The notes under the pieces are model-generated. The model was not told where the DNA came from. It saw nothing but the letters and a program-made list of their open reading frames with translations, and did not search any database. Position numbers and translations under genes: made by a program. From the NCBI GenBank assembly GCA_947446595.1, contig CANFGS010000007.1:1-64000 (forward strand): DNA of 64,000 nucleotides, written 5' to 3'. The number at the start of each line of letters is the position of its first letter. Position 1 is the stretch's first letter. Origin of the DNA: Neisseriaceae bacterium. GTDB lineage: Bacteria > Pseudomonadota > Gammaproteobacteria > Burkholderiales > UBA11063. This document shows, in pieces, positions 27,939 through 36,795 of the stretch.

Positions 27939-29684
27939 ATGATTATAGCTTATATTGATTTAGTGGTTTTTCTTGTAGTATTAACTTTCCTATCTATCGT
28001 ACTTGGGCGTTATATTGCTCTTGTATTTAATGGAAGGGTTAGTTATTTGTCTTTTATTGAACGTCCATTATATAAATTAATTGGTAATACAGGTGAAATG
28101 AAATGGGGGCAATATGCTAAAGGCATCATGTTATTTAATATTATAGGCATAGTATTTGTATTTATATTTCAGCTAATTCAGGGTGCTTTACCACTAAATC
28201 CTCAGCATTTAGGGGCAACAACTCTAGATCTGGCATTAAATACAGCAATTAGTTTTGTAAGTAACACCAATTGGCAATCATATACTCCTGAGACAACTCT
28301 CAGTTATTTAACTCAAATGCTAGCTTTAGCAGTACAGAATTTCTTATCGGCAGCAACTGGGGTGGCGGTTCTAATTGCTTTAATTCGTGGGTTTGTGGCT
28401 GTAGAAAAAGGTACAATAGGTAATGTATGGGAAGATTTAGTAAAATCTACGTTGTATATATTATTGCCATTATCTTTAATTTTGGGTTTTGCTTTAGTAA
28501 AGCTTGGGGTTCCACAGAATTTTAATAATTATCAAGATGTACAATTGATTAATCCACAAGTAGTATCAGTAACAGTTGATGGTAAAACTACAACTAATAG
28601 GTTTACTACCCAAACAATACCCATGGGGCCAGTTGCATCACAAGAAGCAATTAAAATGATAGGTACGAATGGTGGTGGGTTTTTTAATGCTAATTCAGCA
28701 CATCCCTATGAAAACCCAAATGCTATTTCAAATTGGCTTGAAATGCTTGCAATTTTATTAATTCCAGGTAGTTTATGTTTCGCTTTTGGCAGAATGGTTG
28801 GGGATAAGCGTCAAGGGTATACTTTATATGCTGTAATGACAATTGTATTTATTATTTTGGCAATAGGGGTTATGCTTGCTGAATTTAATGGGAATCCAGC
28901 ATTTTATCACCTCTCAATTGATGGGGTTATGAATTTGCTTCAAAGTGGTGGCAATATGGAGGGTAAAGAAGTACGCTTTGGTGTCTTTGGTTCTGGTTTA
29001 TTTGCTGCTGTTACTACCGCTGCTTCATGTGGAGCTGTTAATGCTATGCATGATTCTTTAATGCCATTAGGTGGCTTGGTTCCATTGTTTTTAATGCAGT
29101 TATCTGAAGTGATCTACGGTGGTGTAGGTAGTGGCTTATATGGGATGCTTATATTTTTTGCAGTTTTGTCTGTTTTTATAGCCGGGCTTATGATAGGTAG
29201 AACTCCAGAATATTTGGGTAAGAAGATTGAAAGTTTTGAAATGAAAATGGTAGCATTAGTAATTTTGGTAGTGCCATTATTAGTTTTGCTTGGTACTGCT
29301 ATATCTGTTGTAATTGCCCCTGGGTTAGTAGGAATGAGTAATCCAAGCGCTCATGGATTGTCAGAGGTGCTTTATGCCTTTACATCAGCTGCTAATAATA
29401 ATGGTAGCGCGTTTGCTGGTTTAAATGCTAATACACCTTATTATAATTTAATGCTTGGTTTTACAATTTTTGTTGGACGTTATGGAGTAATAATTCCAGT
29501 CTTAGCAATTGCAGGGAGTTTGGCTAGCAAGAAACGTTTAAATGTAACGAGTGGAACCATGCCGACTCACGGCTTATTATTTATCGGAATTTTAATTGGG
29601 GTGATAATAATTGTTGGTGCTCTAACTTATGTCCCGGCACTAGCTCTTGGACCTATTGTAGAACATTTGATATTATTTAAGTAA
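27939..29684 (+). CDS. kdpA: Potassium-transporting ATPase, channel-like subunit
   Basis: 581 aa, about ten membrane segments. KdpA selects and translocates potassium. The four selectivity-filter loops are recognisable, for example FVSNTNWQSY (loop 1), GTNGGGFFNANSAHPYENPN (loop 2), TTAASCGAVNAMHDS (loop 3) and SAANNNGSAFAGLNANTPYYN (loop 4). It is last in the order kdpB-C-F-A, which is rearranged from the usual kdpF-A-B-C. Confidence 0.96.
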   Translation: MIIAYIDLVVFLVVLTFLSIVLGRYIALVFNGRVSYLSFIERPLYKLIGNTGEMKWGQYAKGIMLFNIIGIVFVFIFQLIQGALPLNPQHLGATTLDLALNTAISFVSNTNWQSYTPETTLSYLTQMLALAVQNFLSAATGVAVLIALIRGFVAVEKGTIGNVWEDLVKSTLYILLPLSLILGFALVKLGVPQNFNNYQDVQLINPQVVSVTVDGKTTTNRFTTQTIPMGPVASQEAIKMIGTNGGGFFNANSAHPYENPNAISNWLEMLAILLIPGSLCFAFGRMVGDKRQGYTLYAVMTIVFIILAIGVMLAEFNGNPAFYHLSIDGVMNLLQSGGNMEGKEVRFGVFGSGLFAAVTTAASCGAVNAMHDSLMPLGGLVPLFLMQLSEVIYGGVGSGLYGMLIFFAVLSVFIAGLMIGRTPEYLGKKIESFEMKMVALVILVVPLLVLLGTAISVVIAPGLVGMSNPSAHGLSEVLYAFTSAANNNGSAFAGLNANTPYYNLMLGFTIFVGRYGVIIPVLAIAGSLASKKRLNVTSGTMPTHGLLFIGILIGVIIIVGALTYVPALALGPIVEHLILFK

Positions 29685-29695
29685 ATTTTGTGCTA

Positions 29696-29718
29696 AGCAG
29701 CCTATATATTAGGCTGCT
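29696..29718. terminator. Hairpin between convergent kdpA and glk
   Basis: AGCAGCCT pairs with AGGCTGCT across a 7-base AT loop, right after kdpA and before the end of glk. There is no clear T run on either side, so it is a candidate bidirectional terminator only. Confidence 0.55.
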
Positions 29719-29740
29719 AGCAATTTATAGATATGTAATG

Positions 29741-30751
29741 TTAAGGTATATAGCCTTTATTAATGAATACATCAAGAGCATAACTTGCTCCTAGAAATGC
29801 TGGGAATTGATCAGTAATTACAAAAACTGGCATTTTAGTTAAAAATGGACGATAGCGTCCTTTGCTCTCAAAGCGTGATCTAAAGTCTGATGCTATAAAG
29901 AAATCTAAAATTCTAGGTATTATTCCTCCACCTATATATACACCACCAAATGCATTTACCATTACCGCATGATTTGATGCAATAGTTCCTAAGATGCGAC
30001 AGAAAATATCTAAAGTTCTAGTACATACCAAGTTACCTTTTTGACCTAATTCAGTAATTTCTGAAGGTTGTGGGATGCTTTTTATGTTTATACGTTTAAA
30101 CTCACATATTGCTTCATAAATTAATTGTAAGCCAGGGCCAGATAGGAAGCGTTCAGCTGACACATGATTGAAGCGTTTATGTAGAAATGTCCATAATTCA
30201 ACTTCTTCTTGATTTACCGCAGGGAAACTAGAGCGTCCACCTTCAGCAGGTATTGAAAAATAGCCTTCAATTGGATGTTTAACTAATGTCGCCATGCCAA
30301 GCCCAGTTCCTGGTCCAATAATTGCCATTGGTTTATTAGGGGCGGGCTCATCTGTACCACCTATTCTAACAAGGTGATCTTTACTAATATGAGGTACTGA
30401 GAGAGCTAGAGCATGAAAATCATTTAAAAATAATATACTATCTAATCCAGTCTCTTTTTTTGTTTTGGACATCGATTGCCCGTGCCACGGACTATTTACC
30501 ATAAATAATATATCGTCAACTTCAGGTGTGGGTAATGCAAGTGCTGCATGATGTACTTTACCTATCATATTAACTGATGTAAGGTACTCGATAACAGCCA
30601 TAGCTAATGTCTTAAACTTTTTACACTCTAAAACCATTGTTGATTCATATTTATATGGACTAATTTCGATACTAAATCGTGCATTAGTGCCTCCGATATC
30701 GGCAATTAGACGAGGGAATGATTTTACAGGCATATTTTTCTTTCTATTCAT
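29741..30751 (-). CDS. glk: Glucokinase
   Basis: 336 aa. It phosphorylates glucose with ATP in the cytoplasm. The bacterial Glk fold is shown by LIADIGGTNARFSIE (phosphate loop), FLNDFHALALSV with the catalytic aspartate, IGPGTGLGMATLV, PAEGGRSSFPA and a C-terminal GGVYIGGGIIPRIL block. Its start overlaps the end of pgl by 8 bases, so pgl-glk form one unit feeding glucose into the oxidative pentose phosphate or Entner-Doudoroff route. zwf and edd are not in the window. Confidence 0.93.
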   Translation of the reverse strand: MNRKKNMPVKSFPRLIADIGGTNARFSIEISPYKYESTMVLECKKFKTLAMAVIEYLTSVNMIGKVHHAALALPTPEVDDILFMVNSPWHGQSMSKTKKETGLDSILFLNDFHALALSVPHISKDHLVRIGGTDEPAPNKPMAIIGPGTGLGMATLVKHPIEGYFSIPAEGGRSSFPAVNQEEVELWTFLHKRFNHVSAERFLSGPGLQLIYEAICEFKRINIKSIPQPSEITELGQKGNLVCTRTLDIFCRILGTIASNHAVMVNAFGGVYIGGGIIPRILDFFIASDFRSRFESKGRYRPFLTKMPVFVITDQFPAFLGASYALDVFINKGYIP

Positions 30752-31412
30752 ACCAAAAAATTTGTGTATCTGGTCTACGGCTTAAAACATAACTTATAGG
30801 GTAATTAAGATTGTCACCTTTATAAGCCTCTTTTAATACTTTAAGCTTGGCATCACCATTTATACTTAAGATTAATACTGGAATATTAATTAGAGCATTT
30901 AAGGTTAGACTTATTCGGCTATGCGGAGCTGTTACTGGGTTAGTAATTACGTAATTAGAATCATCATGAAGTGCTTTATTTAATTCTTTAGAGCATGGGA
31001 AAATAGATGCTGTATGTCCATCTTCGCCCATACCTAGAATAGCTAAATCTATGTGAGAAATTTTATTATTTGCATTTGTCAGCATTTTGTCATTGTTTAA
31101 GTTAGTGTCAGCTAATCCAAGAAGTTTTGCATTTTTTGCGTTGTTTTTTAGCAAATAAGTTTTGAGTAAGTGTTCATTACTGTCTTTATTATCTGGTGCT
31201 ACTATTCGTTCATCAACTAAGGTAAAGGTTATTTTTGAAAAGTCAAGCTCTGCAAGGCTTAGCTTTTCTAGTAATGGTATTGGACTACGTCCACCTGAAA
31301 GAGCAATAAGGATATTTTGTTTATTTTTGAGAAGCTCTTTAATTTTTAGTACTATACTGTCAAAAATCGCCTCCACTTGCGAAGAATTAGATGAGAAAGT
31401 TTGTAGATTCAT
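30744..31412 (-). CDS. pgl: 6-Phosphogluconolactonase
   Basis: 222 aa. It hydrolyses 6-phosphogluconolactone to 6-phosphogluconate. The SIS-like/NagB-type fold is supported by NILIALSGGRSPIPLLEKL near the N-terminus, TLVDERIV and ILGMGEDGHTASIFP, the key family signature. Slightly shorter than many (about 230-240). Likely co-transcribed with glk downstream. Confidence 0.9.
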   Translation of the reverse strand: MNLQTFSSNSSQVEAIFDSIVLKIKELLKNKQNILIALSGGRSPIPLLEKLSLAELDFSKITFTLVDERIVAPDNKDSNEHLLKTYLLKNNAKNAKLLGLADTNLNNDKMLTNANNKISHIDLAILGMGEDGHTASIFPCSKELNKALHDDSNYVITNPVTAPHSRISLTLNALINIPVLILSINGDAKLKVLKEAYKGDNLNYPISYVLSRRPDTQIFWYE

Positions 31413-31533
31413 ATAAAAAACCTTTATTGTTATCGACCAAAGATAATAATTCTACACTAAAACCACTTAAACTGCCTAGTAAACTTTTGCTACAATGCAA
31501 TATATTTCTGATTTTAATTATTATAGGCAATGT

Positions 31534-32286
31534 TTAATGTACGGCATTAATTACTGATAGCAAAAATGAATCATGTTCAATTGGAGCAACCATGTTTCTA
31601 ACCAATGTTGTATATGGGATACGGATTTCATCATTAAATTTTATATTTACTATATTGTCGGTTTTAAATAGGTCAGCAATATTTATGTTATCAAGCTCAT
31701 ATTCTGTTTTAAGGTTAGTCTGTATGCTATTATACACGTTTCTTGTATAGTCACAAGAGTAGTTTAGTTCTCCTAGAGTAATAAAAACTCTCATAATTTC
31801 ATAAAAAGATAATTGGCTAATATTGTCGCTTGATTTATTTGGTGAGCCTGTAAGTAATGGTTGTAGCGCTTTGTATGATGCGGCGTCTGACATTGTGTTG
31901 AAGTTGCTTTGTTGAGTATAATGGTTAAATTCGCTGATTAGTGAATAGGCTTTTTCAAAAGAACCACTAATATTATGAAGCCAGTTTAGCCAATTAGTTA
32001 TTTTAATAGTATAGTTATTTTGGTTTTTTTTAACAGCTATATACATAAGTAATAATGAATTGTTTTTTGGTGCATTATTTATTTTAGAATTACAAAAAAA
32101 GATAAAAGATTTTGTTTCCCCATATTCTATGTCTTCTAAAAATCTAGGGCTTAGACTAAATACTTCTCTAAATGTAAGTGGGGTTTCGTTTTTGGTATTA
32201 AATAACTTGCTAAAATTATCGTTATAATCAATAATGTTCGCAGTTAAGTCTAACTTACAATGCGAAACCTTAAATTTAGTAGTCAT
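31534..32286 (-). CDS. Hypothetical protein with PAS-like N-terminus
   Basis: 250 aa, not recognised. Residues 10-30 (LDLTANIIDYNDNFSKLFNT) resemble the first strands of a PAS domain, which often reads 'I-x-x-x-N-x-x-F'. The rest is mostly helical, low in glycine and rich in asparagine and serine; there is no signal peptide or membrane segment. No catalytic or DNA-binding motif is visible. It is separated from pgl by 121 bases and divergent from fabI. A cytoplasmic sensor or regulatory role is only a guess. Confidence 0.55.
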   Translation of the reverse strand: MTTKFKVSHCKLDLTANIIDYNDNFSKLFNTKNETPLTFREVFSLSPRFLEDIEYGETKSFIFFCNSKINNAPKNNSLLLMYIAVKKNQNNYTIKITNWLNWLHNISGSFEKAYSLISEFNHYTQQSNFNTMSDAASYKALQPLLTGSPNKSSDNISQLSFYEIMRVFITLGELNYSCDYTRNVYNSIQTNLKTEYELDNINIADLFKTDNIVNIKFNDEIRIPYTTLVRNMVAPIEHDSFLLSVINAVH

Positions 32287-32668
32287 TTATGCATTCTCCG
32301 TTTTTGTTATTCTGTTATTTTAGCCCTATTTAATAGTATCCTGTATTTGAAGTAAGTGATGAAAATACTTTAAGTGTCTTTGCGAAATAATTTTTTTGCT
32401 CAGTATAGATTTTATCTTGGATAATTGAAAGAAGCATACCCAAATTTTGGTGATGTACTATAAAATGTTATAATCTGTTTGTAATTTAAAAATTTATGAT
32501 TTATGAAAGGTGTTATGGTTGTTTGCGATTAGACATATGCAAATCAGATTGGATGGGTTTTTTGAGTTTCTTTTATTAAAACTGACATAATCTTAGCGCT
32601 ATTTAATATAAAAAATAGAAGTTATGCTATAATCTAGCAATATAAATAACTTTTATGGAGTGAGGCTG
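32287..32668. promoter_or_regulatory. 382-base divergent intergenic region upstream of fabI
   Basis: Two extended -10 boxes read toward fabI: TGT-TATAAT at 32466-32474 and TGC-TATAAT at 32625-32633. The second is well placed for fabI (36 bases before its ATG). The first lies about 195 bases upstream and would give a long leader or a separate small RNA. The transcribed stretch has an 8-codon open frame (ATG at 32503) that I do not consider a gene, and a T-rich tract near 32550-32570 without a convincing hairpin. Confidence 0.5.
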
Positions 32669-33454
32669 ATGGGTTTATTAACAGGAAAGAAAATACTTAT
32701 TACTGGGCTATTATCAAATCGTTCAATAGCTTATGGGGTTGCAAAAGCCTGTAGGGCACAAGGTGCTGAGATTGCAATTACCTACCAAACTGAGCGTTTT
32801 TTAGATAGAGCTAAAGGATTTGCCGAAGAGTTTGGTACTGATATAATAATACCTTGTGATGTTACTGATGATGCCCAAATTGAAGGGGTTTTTACTGAGC
32901 TAAAAAAACATTGGGATGGAGTTGATGGGGTATTACATAGTCTTGCTTACACGCCAAAAGAAGGCTTAAGTGGTGACTTCGTTGATAATGTTTCTCGTGA
33001 ATGCTTTAGTACTTCAAATGATATTAGTGCTTATAGCTTTAGCGCTTTAGCTAAAGCTGCTCGTCCTATGATGAAAGGGCGTAATTCATCCCTAATTTGT
33101 CTAACATACTTAGGTGGTGAACGTGTATTACCAAATTATAATATGGCGGGTGTTGCAAAAGCTGCACTTGATGCAACAATGCGTTATATGGCTTTTTATT
33201 TAGGTGAAGATGGTATCAGGGTAAACTCGATATCATCAGGACCAATCAAAACTCTAGCAGCTAGTGGTATTGCTGGATTTTCTAAGATCTTAGATCATGT
33301 AGCAAGTAACGCTCCACTTAGACGTAATGTTACTATTGATGAAGTTGGTAATACAGCCGCATTCTTATTCTCAGAGTTAGCAAGCGGTATTACTGGCGAA
33401 ATAGTTTATGTTGATGCTGGATATAATATCACTGCTTCAGGAATGCAGGGATAA
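32669..33454 (+). CDS. fabI: Enoyl-[acyl-carrier-protein] reductase (NADH)
   Basis: 261 aa. FabI reduces the enoyl-ACP double bond, the last step of each fatty-acid elongation cycle. It is a short-chain dehydrogenase with the FabI-type start GLLTGKKILITGLLSNRSIA, HSLAYTPKEGLSGDF, and active-site YNMAGVAKAALDA (Tyr-x6-Lys). DAGYNITA lies near the C-terminus. I chose the ATG at 32669, eight bases after GGAG; a GTG at 32660 would coincide with that ribosome binding site. kdsD follows after three bases. Confidence 0.95.
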   Translation: MGLLTGKKILITGLLSNRSIAYGVAKACRAQGAEIAITYQTERFLDRAKGFAEEFGTDIIIPCDVTDDAQIEGVFTELKKHWDGVDGVLHSLAYTPKEGLSGDFVDNVSRECFSTSNDISAYSFSALAKAARPMMKGRNSSLICLTYLGGERVLPNYNMAGVAKAALDATMRYMAFYLGEDGIRVNSISSGPIKTLAASGIAGFSKILDHVASNAPLRRNVTIDEVGNTAAFLFSELASGITGEIVYVDAGYNITASGMQG

Positions 33455-33457
33455 CTA

Positions 33458-34429
33458 ATGAATAGAGAGTCTATCTTACAAATTGCAGCTAATGTATTTG
33501 AAGATGAAATTGCTGGCATAAATCAAGTTAGAAGTTATATTGGGGATAGTTTTGTATCTGCCATAGAGCTTATCTATAACTGTAAAGGTAAAATCATTGT
33601 TACAGGTATGGGTAAATCTGGGCATATTGGGAATAAAATAGCTGCAACTATGGCTTCAACCGGAACTCCAGCATTTTTTGTGCATCCTGCTGAGGCACTT
33701 CATGGTGACTTGGGTATGATAGATGAAAAAGATGTGGTTATAGCTATTTCATTCTCCGGTGAATCTGATGAACTAATGGGAATACTACCGATAGTCAAAC
33801 GTAGAAATATACCAATGATAGCCATGACTGGTAACTCAGATTCAAGCCTTGCTAAAATAGCTAATTGTGTACTAAATATCAAAGTTGATAAAGAAGCCTG
33901 TCCTCTTGGTTTAGCGCCAACTACTAGTACAACTGCATGTTTGGTATTGGGGGATGCATTAGCTGTGTCTTTATATACGCTTCGTGGCTTTAAGCCAGAA
34001 GATTTTGCCTTGTCTCATCCTGGTGGCTCTCTTGGGCGGCGTCTTTTGACCCGTGCTAGTGATTTAATGCATACAGGTGAATGGCTTCCTCTTGTATATT
34101 CCGATACATCATTAAAAGATGTAGTTATGGAGATTAGCAAAAAGGGCCTTGGTTTTGCTGGTGTTGTTGATGGTGGTAATAAAATCATTGGAGTGATTAC
34201 TGATGGTGATTTAAGACGCTTGATAGATAATCAAATCAATATACAAACAACTACTGCACAAGCTATTATGAGTAAATCACCTAAAACTATTCTATCTAGT
34301 AGCCTTGCTGTAGAAGCTATTGAATTAATGGAAAATAATAAAATAACTGGATTTGTGGTGGTTGATGAAAATAATCAATTTGTTGGTGCGTTTAATTTAT
34401 ATGATTTGCTTCAGGCAAAATTAATTTAG
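33458..34429 (+). CDS. kdsD: Arabinose-5-phosphate isomerase
   Basis: 323 aa. It isomerises ribulose 5-phosphate to arabinose 5-phosphate, the first step toward KDO for lipopolysaccharide. The SIS sugar-isomerase domain (about 35-170) has TGMGKSGHIGNKIAATMAST, HGDLGM and SFSGESDE, followed by APTTSTTACLVLGDA. Two CBS domains occupy about 205-323 (for example VITDGDLRRL). It is followed by kdsC and the lpt genes, the standard KDO/LPS-export cluster. Confidence 0.95.
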   Translation: MNRESILQIAANVFEDEIAGINQVRSYIGDSFVSAIELIYNCKGKIIVTGMGKSGHIGNKIAATMASTGTPAFFVHPAEALHGDLGMIDEKDVVIAISFSGESDELMGILPIVKRRNIPMIAMTGNSDSSLAKIANCVLNIKVDKEACPLGLAPTTSTTACLVLGDALAVSLYTLRGFKPEDFALSHPGGSLGRRLLTRASDLMHTGEWLPLVYSDTSLKDVVMEISKKGLGFAGVVDGGNKIIGVITDGDLRRLIDNQINIQTTTAQAIMSKSPKTILSSSLAVEAIELMENNKITGFVVVDENNQFVGAFNLYDLLQAKLI

Positions 34430-34438
34430 AGATATATT

Positions 34439-34963
34439 ATGACAAAGCTATATGATAAAGCAAAAAAAATAAAGGTGATAGTTACTGATGTTGATGGTGT
34501 ATTGACTGATGGTTCTATATTTATTAACGAAGATAAAATTGAACCATTTGGTAAATTTAATATCTATGATGGAATGGCTATTGACATTGCTCACGGTAGT
34601 GGATTAAAACTTATTGTTATCTCTGGGCGGAAATCACGAGCTACTGAAGCCCGTTTTAATAAACTAGGGATTGATGAAGTTTATACTGGAATAGAGGATA
34701 AAGCAAAAAAACTAGCTGAAATTGCCTTAAGATTAGAGTTGGATTTTTTAGAGTTAGCTTATATTGGGGATGATGTGATTGATTTAAGAGCAATGGCTAT
34801 GGTGGGCTTTAAGGTTGCACCTAATAATGCTATTGAAGCGGTTAAACAAAGGGTTGATTATATAACTACAAAAAATGGAGGTGAAGGAGTGCTTCGCGAA
34901 GTGGTTGAATTAATTCTTAAATCACAAGATCGATTTGATGAATATATAAATCGATATTTGTAG
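34439..34963 (+). CDS. kdsC: KDO-8-phosphate phosphatase
   Basis: 174 aa HAD-family phosphatase of the small, tetrameric KdsC type. The nucleophile motif is VTDVDGVLTDG, then ISGRKSRA and the C-terminal YIGDDVIDL-A-M motif. It removes phosphate from KDO-8-phosphate. It lies 9 bases after kdsD and 5 before lptC. Confidence 0.94.
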   Translation: MTKLYDKAKKIKVIVTDVDGVLTDGSIFINEDKIEPFGKFNIYDGMAIDIAHGSGLKLIVISGRKSRATEARFNKLGIDEVYTGIEDKAKKLAEIALRLELDFLELAYIGDDVIDLRAMAMVGFKVAPNNAIEAVKQRVDYITTKNGGEGVLREVVELILKSQDRFDEYINRYL

Positions 34964-34968
34964 ATTTT

Positions 34969-35541
34969 ATGCAAAAAATTTATTCATCCAAAGCCTTTCA
35001 GTTTTTTGCTGTAATTATCATAGCTTCACTATGTTTATTACTTAATACATTGACGCAGATTAATTTTCATAAAATGTCATTACCAAAAACTCATCCGCAG
35101 TATAATGTTAAAGGTATAACTGGGGGCGTGTATAATAAACAGGGTAAGATGTTGTATGCTCTTAAAAGCCCGGAGGCTTTTGAATATCCAGATGACGAAC
35201 GCATATATATAAAAAATTTGGAATTGAATCTATTTAGTGAAAGTTCTAATGATATAACTTATAGCGTTACGAGTAATGATGCATGGATTAATCGGGAGAC
35301 TAAGGTTGGATTATTGGGTGAAAGTTCGGTGCTTAAAATGTATAATCCAGACCCAAAGCAGGTTGTGACTATTTATGGTAAAAATATTAATTTAGATATG
35401 AATAGCAATATTTTTAGTAGTGATGAAGATGCAAAAGCATTGCAAGGTAATGGTACAGTTTACACCCATGGGTTTAAATATGATAATAAAAAACATTTTT
35501 TAGTTTTAACTTCTAAAGTAAGAGTCGTTTATGAGCAATAA
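34969..35541 (+). CDS. lptC: LPS export protein LptC
   Basis: 190 aa. One N-terminal membrane helix (about 9-28) is followed by a periplasmic domain that should form the LptA/LptC beta-jellyroll. LptC anchors LptA to the LptBFG transporter and passes lipopolysaccharide to it. The sequence is divergent; the assignment relies on size, the single anchor, the GVYNKQGKMLYAL strand pattern and position between kdsC and lptA. It overlaps lptA by 11 bases. Confidence 0.85.
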   Translation: MQKIYSSKAFQFFAVIIIASLCLLLNTLTQINFHKMSLPKTHPQYNVKGITGGVYNKQGKMLYALKSPEAFEYPDDERIYIKNLELNLFSESSNDITYSVTSNDAWINRETKVGLLGESSVLKMYNPDPKQVVTIYGKNINLDMNSNIFSSDEDAKALQGNGTVYTHGFKYDNKKHFLVLTSKVRVVYEQ

Positions 35542-36061
35542 GTATATGAGAGCTATCATTTATAAATTTTGTATAGTATTAGTAATGTTTTTAGTGGCTA
35601 TGCCATCATATGCACTAAAAGGTGATGATAAAAAACCAGTTCAAATTGAGGCAAACTCAGGAACTGGGGACCAAAATAAAAAAGTATTAGAATTTATTGG
35701 TAATGTTGTAATTACTAAAGGGTCTTTAATAGTGCACGCCGATAAAGGCGTTGCTAGTCAAGATAACGAAGGTAATAGAATATTTATTCTATATGGCAAG
35801 CCGGTTTCATTTGAGCAAATTCAAGATGATGGTGTTAAAATTTTAGGTCAGGGTGATAAGTTTGAATATAACACCAAGAGTAATTTAGCTGTACTAACTG
35901 GACGAGCAAAAATTAGAAAAGCCAAAAGTGAGATTGTGGGTGATGTACTGACATATAATACTCAGACGCAAGTATATAGTGCCCAATCAAATTTTGGTAA
36001 TGGCGTTAAAAAAACCAGTGGTGGTAGAATAACCGTAATTTTAGATCAGGGACAAAAGTAA
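35531..36061 (+). CDS. lptA: LPS transport periplasmic protein LptA
   Basis: 176 aa. A signal peptide (cleavage after PSYA, about residue 28) precedes the OstA-like domain with PVQIEANSGTGDQNKK, FIGNVVITKGSLIVHADKG and VAVLTGRAKIRKAKSEIVGD-type repeats of beta strands. LptA forms the periplasmic bridge for lipopolysaccharide. Its last base is shared with the lptB start. Confidence 0.9.
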   Translation: MSNKYMRAIIYKFCIVLVMFLVAMPSYALKGDDKKPVQIEANSGTGDQNKKVLEFIGNVVITKGSLIVHADKGVASQDNEGNRIFILYGKPVSFEQIQDDGVKILGQGDKFEYNTKSNLAVLTGRAKIRKAKSEIVGDVLTYNTQTQVYSAQSNFGNGVKKTSGGRITVILDQGQK

Positions 36062-36795
36062 TGACTGGAGAAAAAAGCTTACTAGAAGTTAAACATCTCA
36101 AAAAAAGTTTTAAATCTCGTATGGTTGTGAAAGATGTATCATTTCATGTTAATAGCAATGAGGTTATTGGTCTACTTGGCCCTAATGGTGCGGGGAAAAC
36201 TACGAGTTTTTATATGGTTGCAGGACTCTTAGCTAGTGATGGCGGTGATATATTTCTAGATGGTGTTAATATAAAAAGTATGCCGGTTCATAAAAGAGCG
36301 ATGATGGGACTTGGGTATTTACCGCAAGAAGCATCAATCTTTAGACAAATGACGGTTGAAGAGAATGTGCGTGCTATTTTGGAGCTTAAAAAACTTGGGT
36401 ATAAAAAAGTTAAAAGTGAAGTTGATAGACTACTTTCAGCTCTAAATATTGAACATTTACGCGATGTTAATGCAATGGCATTGTCTGGTGGTGAAAGAAG
36501 ACGTTGTGAGATTGCTAGAGCGCTAGCTAATTATCCACGGTTTATTTTACTTGATGAACCTTTTGCGGGGGTTGATCCTATTGCGGTTGCTGATATCCAA
36601 AAAGTTATTAATTTTTTGAAAGACTTGGGTATTGGGGTTATTATTACTGATCATAATGTGCGTGAAACTCTTAGAATTTGTGATCGTGGCTATATAATTA
36701 GTGAAGGTAATGTATTAGCTAGCGGTATTCCTGATGAGTTAGTTAATGATGAAAAAGTGAAGCAAGTGTATTTAGGTGAGAATTTTACATTATGA
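36061..36795 (+). CDS. lptB: LPS export ABC transporter ATP-binding protein LptB
   Basis: 244 aa. It is the ATPase of the LptBFGC machine. Walker A is GLLGPNGAGKTTSFYMVAG, the Q-loop region LGYLPQEASIFR, the signature ALSGGERRRCEIARAL, Walker B FILLDEPFAGVDP and the switch histidine in ITDHNVRE. It overlaps lptA by one base and the phosphorylase gene by four. lptF and lptG are elsewhere. Confidence 0.97.
   Translation: MTGEKSLLEVKHLKKSFKSRMVVKDVSFHVNSNEVIGLLGPNGAGKTTSFYMVAGLLASDGGDIFLDGVNIKSMPVHKRAMMGLGYLPQEASIFRQMTVEENVRAILELKKLGYKKVKSEVDRLLSALNIEHLRDVNAMALSGGERRRCEIARALANYPRFILLDEPFAGVDPIAVADIQKVINFLKDLGIGVIITDHNVRETLRICDRGYIISEGNVLASGIPDELVNDEKVKQVYLGENFTL

Noticed and set aside
32503-32532. 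An 8-codon open frame in the fabI upstream region
   Set aside because: Too short, no good ribosome binding site, and no regulatory codon bias to suggest a leader peptide.
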